From positions 1-49,343 of the forward strand of contig JABLWX010000004.1 in NCBI GenBank assembly GCA_013178315.1: 49,343 nucleotides of DNA. Direction: 5' to 3'. The translations under genes and the position numbers were made by a program. Shown piece after piece: positions 1-7,594 of the stretch (position 1 is the first letter of the stretch; each line of letters starts with the position of its first letter). Under the pieces are notes generated by a model that saw only the letters and a program-made list of their open reading frames with translations, was not told where the DNA came from and made no database searches. Source of the stretch: Candidatus Aminicenantota bacterium. GTDB taxonomy: Bacteria > Acidobacteriota > Aminicenantia > Aminicenantales > Saccharicenantaceae.

Positions 1-1
1 T

Positions 2-52
2 ACCACCGACCGCTTCTTGAATTTGATAATAGAAAAGGCGGGCCGAGCATGA
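2..52 (+). CDS. C-terminal fragment of a hydantoinase A / oxoprolinase family subunit (HyuA-like)
   Basis: Only the last 16 codons are in the window; the gene starts upstream. The fragment ends with residues DRFLNLIIEK plus a short tail, resembling the usual HyuA C-terminus (...DxxGNLIIE). Its TGA overlaps the ATG of the next gene in an ATGA junction (49-52), typical of translationally coupled hyuA-hyuB pairs. In the family, HyuA carries the ATP-binding part of ATP-dependent lactamases that open hydantoin or 5-oxoproline rings. The assignment rests on this short tail and the HyuB neighbour, so it is partly inferred. Confidence 0.6.
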   Translation, partial: TTDRFLNLIIEKAGRA

Positions 53-1617
53 GCCAGTTTGACCCGATCGAACTCGAACTGTTCAAAAATTTATTCACCT
101 CGATAACCGAGGAAATGGCCGCCGTCCTGCAACGGACGGCCCTATCGCCCAACATCAAGGAGAGAAGGGACTTTTCCTGCGCCCTTTTTACCAGACTGGG
201 CGAGACCTTTGCCCAGGGCTCTCACATTCCGGTACACCTGGGGGCCATGCCGCTTTCGGTTCAGGCTGCCCTGCAGGCGGTGGAATTCGAGCCGGGTGAT
301 GTGGTTATCCTCAATGACCCCTATAAGGGCGGAACGCACCTGCCTGACATAACCTGTATCCAGCCGTATTTCGTCGACGATAACCTCTGCTTTCTGGTGG
401 CCAACCGGGCCCATCATTCTGACGTGGGCGGTATCACCCCGGGTTCCATGCCGCTGGCCACCGAGATTTTCCAGGAAGGGGTGATCATCCCTCCCCTGAA
501 ACTGTACCGCCGCGGTCGCCTGAACGAAGAGGTGCTAAGCCTGTTTCTGGCCAACGTCCGGACGCCGGAGGAAAGGCGCGGCGATATCCTGGCCCAGGTG
601 GCGGCCAATTCCCGGGGAGCCAGGCGCCTGGGTGAAATGCTCGACCGTTACGGCCTGGAAAAATTGACGCTTTATGCCGACCAGATACAGGATTACACCG
701 AAAAAATTCTGAGGGCAACCATCAAGGCCATCCCCGACGGTCTTTACGAGTTCGAGGATTACCTTGATGACGACGGCGTCAGCCGGAAGCCGGTGAAGGT
801 CAGGGTGGCCCTGACGGTGCGGGGCGAAGAAGCCTGGGTGGATTTCAGCGGGTCTTCGGAGCAGGTGGCCGGTTCCATCAACGCCAATTTTGCCGTTACC
901 TACTCGGCCGTTCTCTACGTCTTCCGCTCACTGGTGGACGAAGATATACCATTCAATACCGGTCTAATGAAACCGGTCAGGATAATCGCCCCGGAGGGCT
1001 CGGTGGTTAACGCCACCTTTCCCTCGGCCCTGGCCGGCGGCAACGTCGAAACTTCCCAGAGAATAGTGGACGTCCTGCTGGGTGCCCTGGCCCGGGCCCT
1101 GCCCGAAAGGATCCCGGCGGCCAGCCAGGGAACGATGAACAACGTGGCCTTTGGCGGTTTCAACCCGCGCACCCGAACCAGCTTTGCTTATTATGAGACC
1201 ATCGGCGGCGGGCTGGGGGCCTCGTCCCGTCTGCCCGGCCTGAGCGGAGTCCACTGCCACATGACCAACTCCCTGAACACTCCGATCGAGGCCCTGGAGA
1301 ATTACCTTCCGGTTAAGATCAGACGGTATACCCTTAGAAAAAACTCTGGCGGTTCCGGGCAGAAGCGGGGTGGTGATGGGCTGGTCAGGGAATATCAGTT
1401 CCAGGTGCCGGTTAACCTGACCATAATTTCCGACCGGAGAAAACGGCGACCTTACGGACTGGCCGGCGGACTGCCCGGAAAGGCCGGAGTCAACCTCCTG
1501 GTCAGAAAGGGACGCCAGCAGACCCTGGACTCCAAGGTCAACCTGAAACTGGAAGCCGGAGACATACTCAGGATTGAAACTCCCGGCGGAGGCGGGTATG
1601 GAAAGCCGGATGACTGA
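49..1617 (+). CDS. hyuB: Hydantoinase B / oxoprolinase family protein
   Basis: This 522-residue protein has the usual length and motifs of HyuB/N-methylhydantoinase B. It opens with FDPIELELFKN, followed by ERRDFSCALF, the strongly conserved NDPYKGGTHLPD near residue 90, and HHSDVGG. The C-terminal part has a glycine-rich GGSGQKRGGDG and ends in TPGGGGYGKP, a typical HyuB ending. In the family it pairs with HyuA to hydrolyse cyclic amides (hydantoins, 5-oxoproline) with ATP, in the cytoplasm. The ATG overlaps the preceding stop as ATGA, which supports this start. The exact substrate cannot be read from sequence. Its stop lies 8 nt from the convergent glmS-like stop, with no room for a separate terminator. 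Confidence 0.9.
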   Translation: MSQFDPIELELFKNLFTSITEEMAAVLQRTALSPNIKERRDFSCALFTRLGETFAQGSHIPVHLGAMPLSVQAALQAVEFEPGDVVILNDPYKGGTHLPDITCIQPYFVDDNLCFLVANRAHHSDVGGITPGSMPLATEIFQEGVIIPPLKLYRRGRLNEEVLSLFLANVRTPEERRGDILAQVAANSRGARRLGEMLDRYGLEKLTLYADQIQDYTEKILRATIKAIPDGLYEFEDYLDDDGVSRKPVKVRVALTVRGEEAWVDFSGSSEQVAGSINANFAVTYSAVLYVFRSLVDEDIPFNTGLMKPVRIIAPEGSVVNATFPSALAGGNVETSQRIVDVLLGALARALPERIPAASQGTMNNVAFGGFNPRTRTSFAYYETIGGGLGASSRLPGLSGVHCHMTNSLNTPIEALENYLPVKIRRYTLRKNSGGSGQKRGGDGLVREYQFQVPVNLTIISDRRKRRPYGLAGGLPGKAGVNLLVRKGRQQTLDSKVNLKLEAGDILRIETPGGGGYGKPDD

Positions 1618-1625
1618 ACCCGGCT

Positions 1626-3440
1626 TCAATCTACGGTCAGGGTCTTGCTGATGTTTCGCGGCTGGTCGGGGTCGAGTCCCAGTTCCTGGCTGACATAGTA
1701 GGCCAGAAGCTGGGCAACGAGTACACTCAGAATCGGACTGAAATAATAGTTATCCGAGACCAGGGGAATCAGGAAGTGAGCGTTCAGCCGCAGGGACTGG
1801 TCGTCTGGCGCGATCAGGGCAATCTTTCCGTACCGACAGCTGACCTCGTTCATGTGGGAGATGCTCATCCTGGCGTCCTGAACTGTGCTTATGAACACCA
1901 CCCAGTCATCGGGCGAGATTATGGCCAGTGGACCGTGCTTGAATTCGGAAGAGTACATGGCCTCGCAGGGAATGTAAGAGACTTCCTTGAGCTTCAGGGC
2001 CCCTTCCAGGCAGGCCCCGTAGGACAGGCCGTAGCCGAGGTAATAAAGGTATTTCTTTCCCTTCAAAACCCTGGCCAGCTCCCTGACCGGGCCGGGTGTC
2101 TGGGTCAGGGTCTCGGCCAGTAGTGCCGGCAGCGCCCGGAGTTCCTTCCTGGAAACGGGAGAGCGCAGGCCTTTAAGCCTGGCCAGCTCGCAGGCCAGTA
2201 CCAGGAAAGTCAAAACCTGGTTGAGGAAGGTCTTGGTGGCCGGGACTGAAATCTCTACTCCGGTCAGAAGTGGCAGGTAATGCCTGACCCGGAGCTGAAG
2301 AGAAGAACCCAAGACGTTGACCAGGGCAATTATGTTCCGGGCCTTTTTGCTTTGGAGGAGGTTTAAGACGTTGATGACGTCCTTGGTTTCTCCGCTCTGG
2401 GAAACCAGGATAAAAGCCTCCCGGTCGGGGTTGAAATTCCTGTAGAATTCGGCAAAGGCCCCGGCCACCACCGGTGTAGCTTCTACCTGCCCGATGGCAT
2501 TTAGATAACAGGCGCCGATGGTACAGGCATTGTAGGAAGACCCAGAGCCTACCAGGAAAACCCGCCTGGCCTTTTTTAAGACGTTAAGTATACCCTGGAG
2601 ATTTTCTCTCTGCTCGAGGTAGTCCAGGAGGGCCCGGGCTTTTTCCGGCTGCTCGTGGATTTCCTTCAACATGAAGTGGGGATAAGTCCCCTTCTGGGCC
2701 TGTTCCAGGTCCAGGGTGCATTCATACGGTTCTCGCTCTATGGACTGGCCGGTGGACAAGCTCTTAATCCGGTAAGCGCTGGCGGAAAATTCTACGTATT
2801 CTCCGTCTTTTATGGAAACAATTTTCCTGGTCAAAGGCAGAATCGAAGGCAGGTCGGAAGAGCAACAGATAAAACCCTCTCCCACCCCGAGATAAAGCGA
2901 GGAATATTTCTTGACACAGTACATCAACTCGCTTCCGATCTCTGTCACGCAAAAGGCGTAGTCACCCTGGAGCATCCGGTCAGCTTTCTCCAGGGCCCGT
3001 CCCAGGTTGCCGGACGTCTTCAGGGCTTCTTCTACCGCGTGAACACAGACCTCTCCGTCATTTTCACCACGGAACCTGTGGCCGGCCGAGGTCAGCGAAG
3101 AAATCAGTTCCCTGGTATTGACGATGTTTCCGTTATGGGCACCGACCAGCCTCTGCTGGCAATCCAGGTGGGGCTGGGCATTGCGCGGCAATGGCTGGCC
3201 GAAGGTGGCCCAGCGAAGCTGGACGATTCCCTTGTATCCCTGCATCTCTTCGAAGTGGAGCTTCTGGTTGACCTCATCAATCTTACCCACGTCCTTTCTG
3301 AGGTCGACCCGGTCGCCGTCAAAAACGCCCATGCCCACCGAGTCGTATCCGCGGTAGGTCAGGCGCCGGCCGGCGGCCAGGAGAATTCCTCCCAGGTCCT
3401 GGCGCCTGTTCTGGAAAATAATACCGAAGATTCCACACAT
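1626..3440 (-). CDS. glmS: Glutamine--fructose-6-phosphate aminotransferase (isomerizing), divergent GlmS
   Basis: The product makes glucosamine-6-phosphate from fructose-6-phosphate and glutamine, the first step toward UDP-GlcNAc for peptidoglycan and LPS. At 604 residues it is close to the usual 609. The class II glutaminase domain starts with MCGIFG, whose Cys becomes the N-terminal nucleophile. YRGYDS, RWATFG and HNG follow, then two SIS domains with SQSGET, LEGALKLKE, FKHGP and the C-terminal PRNISK lysine. I start at 3440 rather than the ATG at 3446: GGAGGAG abuts the earlier ATG but lies 6 nt before this one, and Cys must be residue 2. Two histidines usual in the glutaminase pocket are replaced (THG becomes TFG; NAHPH becomes NAQPH). 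It follows a NusG/RfaH-like gene by about 60 nt. Confidence 0.88.
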   Translation of the reverse strand: MCGIFGIIFQNRRQDLGGILLAAGRRLTYRGYDSVGMGVFDGDRVDLRKDVGKIDEVNQKLHFEEMQGYKGIVQLRWATFGQPLPRNAQPHLDCQQRLVGAHNGNIVNTRELISSLTSAGHRFRGENDGEVCVHAVEEALKTSGNLGRALEKADRMLQGDYAFCVTEIGSELMYCVKKYSSLYLGVGEGFICCSSDLPSILPLTRKIVSIKDGEYVEFSASAYRIKSLSTGQSIEREPYECTLDLEQAQKGTYPHFMLKEIHEQPEKARALLDYLEQRENLQGILNVLKKARRVFLVGSGSSYNACTIGACYLNAIGQVEATPVVAGAFAEFYRNFNPDREAFILVSQSGETKDVINVLNLLQSKKARNIIALVNVLGSSLQLRVRHYLPLLTGVEISVPATKTFLNQVLTFLVLACELARLKGLRSPVSRKELRALPALLAETLTQTPGPVRELARVLKGKKYLYYLGYGLSYGACLEGALKLKEVSYIPCEAMYSSEFKHGPLAIISPDDWVVFISTVQDARMSISHMNEVSCRYGKIALIAPDDQSLRLNAHFLIPLVSDNYYFSPILSVLVAQLLAYYVSQELGLDPDQPRNISKTLTVD

Positions 3441-3501
3441 GCCCATCTCCTCCCCGGGCGGGCTGATTGGAAGCCCATCCCTAACCGTGCCTGGCCTGGT
3501 C

Positions 3502-3987
3502 TTAGCCCAGGCAGACCTTTTTAATCTTGTTCTTTTCTATCGTCAGCGAACCCTGGTAGGCCACATAATTCAAAAGAATCATCACCCTGTCTTTATCACT
3601 CAGGTTCCGGTAAAACAACCCCCGCAGACCTTTGAGCGGCCCTTCCATCACCATAATCTCGTCGCCCGGCTGGGGTTCTTCTCCGTATTTCATCAGCTCG
3701 ATCAACCCGTTTTTCTCCCTGGCTTTCAGGCACTTGATAATTTCCGCCTCAATTGAAATCGGTCCCGAGGAATTTCCCACCACCCTCTGTACCCCACGGG
3801 TATAAATCACCGTTCGGTACTGTTCCGGGTACCGGAATTTCAGGAAGAGATAGCCCGGGAAAAACGGCCTGATGGCTCCATCCTGGCGATATTTCGGGTT
3901 ATAGACCGTAAACCCGGCCTGGCCGAAAAGGTGCTCGACCTGAAATTCTTTCCTGGCCTTGGTCCGGATTACATACCAACTGATCAT
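3502..3987 (-). CDS. NusG-family transcription factor, RfaH/LoaP-like paralogue
   Basis: This 161-residue protein starts with WYVIRTKARKE, the hallmark of the NusG N-terminal domain that binds the RNA polymerase clamp helices. FFPGYLF follows, and the C-terminal half holds a KOW motif (PGDEIMVMEGPLKGLRG). Length and architecture fit specialised NusG paralogues (RfaH, LoaP, UpxY) that suppress termination in long operons, often for polysaccharides. Housekeeping nusG normally sits beside secE and ribosomal genes, which are absent. It lies between pepP and the glmS-like gene on one strand, so it may be cotranscribed with glmS. No strong Shine-Dalgarno is visible at its ATG. The paralogue assignment is inference from context. 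Confidence 0.85.
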   Translation of the reverse strand: MISWYVIRTKARKEFQVEHLFGQAGFTVYNPKYRQDGAIRPFFPGYLFLKFRYPEQYRTVIYTRGVQRVVGNSSGPISIEAEIIKCLKAREKNGLIELMKYGEEPQPGDEIMVMEGPLKGLRGLFYRNLSDKDRVMILLNYVAYQGSLTIEKNKIKKVCLG

Positions 3988-4042
3988 TCTGGCCGGTTAC
4001 CTGCCCACCAGTCTTACCCCGGGACAATGTCTGCCGCCCCGT

Positions 4043-5428
4043 TCAGGAAAACTGGCTCTCAATGTCTTTAATCTTCTTGGGGATTTTGGGGCCGAGCACC
4101 CGGCAGCCGTCCTCGGTTACCAGGACATCGTCCTCGATTCTGATGCCGCCAAAATCAAGATATTTTTCCACGGCCGCGTAGTTGATGAATTCAAGATGCT
4201 TCTTTTCTTTTTTCCAGGTAGCCACCAGTGCCGGAATAAAATAAAGACCCGGTTCAACTGTCAGCACAAAGCCCGGTTCCAGGGTGCGGGCCAGCCTCAG
4301 GTAGCCCAGTCCAAACTGTTCGCTGCGCTTGACCGTCTGGTCGTAGCCAACGTGGTTTTCCCCGAGGTTTTCCATGTCATGGACATCCAGCCCCAGCATG
4401 TGACCCAGCCCGTGCGGGAAAAACAGGGCATGGGCTCCCCTGTCGACTGCCTCGTCCAGGTTACCCTTCATCAAGCCCAGGTCTTTTAGTCCCTCGGCCA
4501 TGACTCGAGCAGCCCGGAGATGAACCTCGCGGTACATGACACCGGGGCCGATGGCCCGGATGGCCTCTTCCTGCCCCCGCAGGACAATAGAATAAATATC
4601 CCGCTGACGCTGGTTGAACTTTCCTCCCACAGGAATAGACCTGGTAATGTCGCAGGCATAGTGCCGGGCCGATTCGGCCCCGGCATCCATGACCATCATC
4701 CGGCCCTTTTTCAGGGCGTCGCCATATGAGGTCTTGTGGAATATCTGCCCGTTTATGGTGATGATGGGCGGAAAGGCAAAGGCCAGGCCGTTGGCTCTCA
4801 AAACCATATCCATGAAGGCCAGGACTTCCTGTTCCCTGGCTCCCGGTTTAACCCTGGGTATGGCTGCCAGGTACATCTCTTTCGTAACGCAGAGGGCCTT
4901 CTCTATCTCCTTGATTTCTTCCGGGCTCTTCACCGAGCGCAGGGCCACTACGGCCCGGATCAATTCCAGCGAAGCCCCGGCTTTAATTTCGGCCGGCGAC
5001 AGACCCAGCCAGTCGGAGAGCTGCAGGCTGGTTTCAGCCCTGTAAGGAGGCAGAAAGTGGATAACCCGGCCTTCGCTCCGGGCCTTCTGCAGATAGTCCT
5101 TAATGGCGGCGTGAGGTTTAACCTGCCTGACTCCCACCGCCGCTGCCCTATCCTTCATCTTCGGCTGGGGGCCGACCCAGATGATATCCTCGAGGGTGAC
5201 GTCATCCCCGAAGATGATGTCCTGGCCCTCATCGATATCCACCACCGCGGCCAGGCCCGGAGAATCCAGGCCAAAAAAGTACAGGAAAGTGCTGTCCTGG
5301 CGGAAGGGATAAGCGTTGGCCTTATAGTTCATCGGGCTATCGACATTGCCCGGGAACAGGCACAGGCCTTTCTTGACCAAACTCTTGAGCTTCTTCCTTC
5401 TCTGCTGATAGGTTTCTGGTTTGAACAT
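4043..5428 (-). CDS. pepP: Xaa-Pro aminopeptidase (aminopeptidase P, M24B)
   Basis: This cytoplasmic metallopeptidase removes an N-terminal residue that precedes proline. The 461 residues contain an aminopeptidase P N-terminal domain (about 1-140, with NAYPFRQDSTFLYFFG) and a pita-bread M24 domain. All five metal ligands are visible: Asp249-region (VMDAGAE), Asp260 (ACDITR), His343 in HGLGH, Glu392 in VEPGLY and Glu432 in RIEDD. The conserved VHD follows HGLGH. An AGGAGGA Shine-Dalgarno sits a few bases before the ATG. Length matches E. coli PepP. The NusG-like and glmS-like genes follow on the same strand. Confidence 0.93.
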   Translation of the reverse strand: MFKPETYQQRRKKLKSLVKKGLCLFPGNVDSPMNYKANAYPFRQDSTFLYFFGLDSPGLAAVVDIDEGQDIIFGDDVTLEDIIWVGPQPKMKDRAAAVGVRQVKPHAAIKDYLQKARSEGRVIHFLPPYRAETSLQLSDWLGLSPAEIKAGASLELIRAVVALRSVKSPEEIKEIEKALCVTKEMYLAAIPRVKPGAREQEVLAFMDMVLRANGLAFAFPPIITINGQIFHKTSYGDALKKGRMMVMDAGAESARHYACDITRSIPVGGKFNQRQRDIYSIVLRGQEEAIRAIGPGVMYREVHLRAARVMAEGLKDLGLMKGNLDEAVDRGAHALFFPHGLGHMLGLDVHDMENLGENHVGYDQTVKRSEQFGLGYLRLARTLEPGFVLTVEPGLYFIPALVATWKKEKKHLEFINYAAVEKYLDFGGIRIEDDVLVTEDGCRVLGPKIPKKIKDIESQFS

Positions 5429-5633
5429 CGTTCCTCCTCTCTGGATTGTTAAATCATCTATACCAGATTTCGCTAATTAAATCAAAAAGAAACGGTCAGC
5501 AAAGGTCGAAAAGACTCCTGGCAAAAATTTGGAGGATTCTTTTCGGGTAACCAGACTGAAGGCCTGTTTCTGGTATACACGGCACTGACTGTCGCTTAAA
5601 AATGGGCAGTAACAAGTTGCGGTCAGTGTGGGT

Positions 5634-5641
5634 AAAAAAAA
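5634..5641 (-). terminator. T8 run directly after tRNA-fMet
   Basis: On the minus strand eight T residues follow the encoded CCA of tRNA-fMet with no gap. No dedicated hairpin lies between tRNA and T run, so the T-arm/acceptor fold would have to serve as the stem. A terminator role is inferred. The rest of the gap to pepP (5429-5633) shows no recognisable gene. Confidence 0.4.
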
Positions 5642-5718
<77 letters not shown>

Positions 5719-5728
5719 ATCAGTTTCA

Positions 5729-5756
5729 ATTATAACAGAAAAACGCTTTTTGTCAA
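5729..5756 (-). promoter_or_regulatory. Consensus sigma-70 promoter of tRNA-fMet
   Basis: On the minus strand a perfect TTGACA (5756-5751) is followed by a 16-nt spacer and a perfect TATAAT (5734-5729). The -10 box ends 10 nt before the mature tRNA 5' end, so the expected start near 5722 gives a leader of only about 4 nt. The -35 box shares bases with the T run after rnpB (5761-5755). Confidence 0.9.
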
Positions 5757-5761
5757 AAAAA

Positions 5762-6133
5762 CGGCCGGAGCAGGACATAAGCCGAATTCAGTTACTGCCC
5801 GAGGCAGCGGCGGTCATTTGTCTGACCGGCTGATTGCTCAGCCGGTTTAGCGACCTACCCACCCCATCGGACGGGCCGTCCTCAAGCGGGGCTAATTTGG
5901 TCTTGCTCCGGATGGGGTTTGCCCTGCCTCCGCCGTCACCGGCGGAGCGGTGAGCTCTTACCTCACCTTTTCACCCTTACCGGCCTCGTCAAGAGACCGG
6001 CGGTATGTTTTCTGTGGCACTTTCCCCCGGTCGCCCGGAGTCGCGGTTAGCGACCATCCTGCCCTGTGGAGTTCGGACTTTCCTCCCCTTCTTCCTCATC
6101 GGAAGAAGAAGCGACCGCCTCGCCTGCTCCAGC
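5762..6133 (-). ncRNA. rnpB: RNase P RNA (rnpB), bacterial A-type-like
   Basis: This is the catalytic RNA of RNase P, which removes 5' leaders from pre-tRNAs. Read on the minus strand it shows the conserved blocks in order: GAGGAAAGTCC (6085-6075), a block with ACAGAAAACATACCGCC, GGTAAGGGTGAAA followed by GGTGAGGTAAGAG, AAATGACCGCC, and TGAATTCGGCTTA near the 3' end. The ends pair as helix P1: GCTGGAGCAGG (6133-6123) with CCTGCTCCGGC (5774-5764), 11 bp with one wobble. P3 is the hairpin TTCTTCTTCC / GGAAGAAG. About 372 nt is a normal length. The 3' end runs into a T7 stretch. The first 87 nt overlap the coding end of the response regulator on the same strand. Confidence 0.96.
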
Positions 6134-7504
6134 CTTTAATTTTATACCATATTGCTCCAGTTTTTTGTAGAGGTTGCTGCGGGGCGTGTCAATTTCCCTG
6201 GCCGTCCGGGAGACATTCCAGTTGTTACTCTTCAGCTTGAACAGGATAAAATTCTTCTCGGCTTCCTCCCGGAAATCCTTCAGGGTCTTGACCCGGCGCA
6301 GGTCTGGCAGAAGGAGTTCCCGGTCCTGGAGCAGGTAATCTGGCAGGTCCTCCGGCCCGATCACCTCCCTGTCGGTCAGTATGATCAGCCTCTCCACCAG
6401 GTTCCTCAGCTCCCTGACATTTCCTTTCCAGGGGTACTTCATCATGATTTCCAGGGCTTCGGCCGAAAATTTTTTGCGTCGAAAATTGTTCTCTTCCGAA
6501 TAGGCGTCACAGAAATAATCAACCAGGAGAGGAATATCTTCCTTCCTTTCTCTTAGCGGGGGAACATAAATCGGGACGACGTTCAGCCGGAAAAAGAGGT
6601 CGTCGCGAAAACGTCCCTCCTTCATCTCCTTCTTGAGGTCCTTGTTGGTAGCGGCGATAATCCGGACGTCAACCTTTATGATCTTGCTGGAGCCGACCCT
6701 CTGCACCTCCCCCTCTTCCAGGACCCTGAGAACCTTGGACTGGGTTTTCAGGCTCATATCCCCTATTTCATCCAGGAAAATGGTGCCGCCGTCAGCCAGC
6801 TCGAACTTGCCCGGCTTGCGTTCGGTAGCCCCGGTGAAGGCTCCCTTCTCATGGCCGAACAGCTCGCTTTCGATCAGTTCCTCGGGAATGGCGGCGCAGT
6901 TGACCTGGACGAAGTTCTCGTCAGCCCGGGGACTGTTATCATGGATGGCCCTGGCCACCAGTTCTTTGCCGGTGCCGCTTTCGCCCTGTATTAGGACGGT
7001 GGCGTTGGTCGGGGCAATTTTCTGTATTTCCTGCCAGAGACCGAGCATCAGGGGATGCTGGCCGATGATCCGGTATTTTTTTTCCGTTCTTTTCTTTATA
7101 TCCTGAACGGTTGACCTGAGCCGCCTGGCCTCCAGGGCATTACGGACACTGAGCAGGACCCGTTCCCGGTGCAGGGGCTTTTCCAGGAAATCAAAGGCTC
7201 CCAGCTTGGTGGCCTCGACCGCCATGGCAATCGTTCCGTGGCCGGAAATCATGATGACCTCCGGGGCCAGGGGTTTCTTCCTGACCTCGGCCAGCAGGCT
7301 AAGACCGTCGCTGTCGGGCAGCCTGATATCGAGCAGGACGAGGTCAATTTCCGGATGGCTCTCCAGAACTTCTCGGGCGGTTACCCCGTCAGCCGCTTCG
7401 AAGAAGGCATACCCCTCATACTCCAGAATCATTCTCAGGGTCTTGCGGATGTTGTCCTCGTCATCCACCACCAGAATCCGGTATTTTCTTTCCTTGGTGT
7501 TCAT
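6047..7504 (-). CDS. Sigma-54-dependent response regulator (NtrC family)
   Basis: The 485-residue protein has a receiver domain (about 1-125; phosphoacceptor Asp59 in VLLDIRLP, Lys109 in EKP), an AAA+ sigma-54 activation domain (Walker A GESGTGKE at 174-181, GAFTGA loop at 221-226, FLDEIGD Walker B region) and a Fis-type helix-turn-helix (about 415-456). It should activate sigma-54 promoters when phosphorylated; no partner kinase is in the window. The regular domain stops near residue 457. The remaining 28 residues are a low-complexity acidic tail (SSSDEEEGEE) encoded by the 5' part of rnpB, so they probably reflect RNA constraint. The regulon cannot be inferred. Confidence 0.93.
   Translation of the reverse strand: MNTKERKYRILVVDDEDNIRKTLRMILEYEGYAFFEAADGVTAREVLESHPEIDLVLLDIRLPDSDGLSLLAEVRKKPLAPEVIMISGHGTIAMAVEATKLGAFDFLEKPLHRERVLLSVRNALEARRLRSTVQDIKKRTEKKYRIIGQHPLMLGLWQEIQKIAPTNATVLIQGESGTGKELVARAIHDNSPRADENFVQVNCAAIPEELIESELFGHEKGAFTGATERKPGKFELADGGTIFLDEIGDMSLKTQSKVLRVLEEGEVQRVGSSKIIKVDVRIIAATNKDLKKEMKEGRFRDDLFFRLNVVPIYVPPLRERKEDIPLLVDYFCDAYSEENNFRRKKFSAEALEIMMKYPWKGNVRELRNLVERLIILTDREVIGPEDLPDYLLQDRELLLPDLRRVKTLKDFREEAEKNFILFKLKSNNWNVSRTAREIDTPRSNLYKKLEQYGIKLKAGAGEAVASSSDEEEGEESPNSTGQDGR
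6141..6146 (-). promoter_or_regulatory. Probable -10 box of rnpB inside the regulator gene
   Basis: TATAAA on the minus strand lies 7 nt before the first base of helix P1 (6133), the expected distance to a transcription start. A -35 candidate 17 nt upstream (TACAAA) matches the consensus at only three positions. These bases also encode the residues just after the Fis helix-turn-helix. Confidence 0.5.
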
Positions 7505-7547
7505 GCCCTTATTCTAACACAGCCCGGCGGGGGTTCGAAAATAATTG

Positions 7548-7576
7548 TTGATTAAATTGCCTCCAACTCTTATATT
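7548..7576 (+). promoter_or_regulatory. Probable promoter of the M16 peptidase pair
   Basis: TTGATT (7548-7553), a 17-nt spacer and TATATT (7571-7576) point right. Transcription would begin near 7582-7584, right at an ATG at 7582 and a GGAGG at 7584-7588. The site lies in the gap diverging from the response regulator. Confidence 0.5.
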
Positions 7577-7594
7577 TTGTGATGGAGGATCAAA

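Noticed and set aside
3441..3501. glmS ribozyme upstream of glmS
   Set aside because: The gap to the NusG-like gene is about 60 nt and shows none of the ribozyme core.
5950..6240. 96-codon frame on + near 6 kb
   Set aside because: It runs antisense through rnpB and the regulator end; the RNA features explain the sequence.
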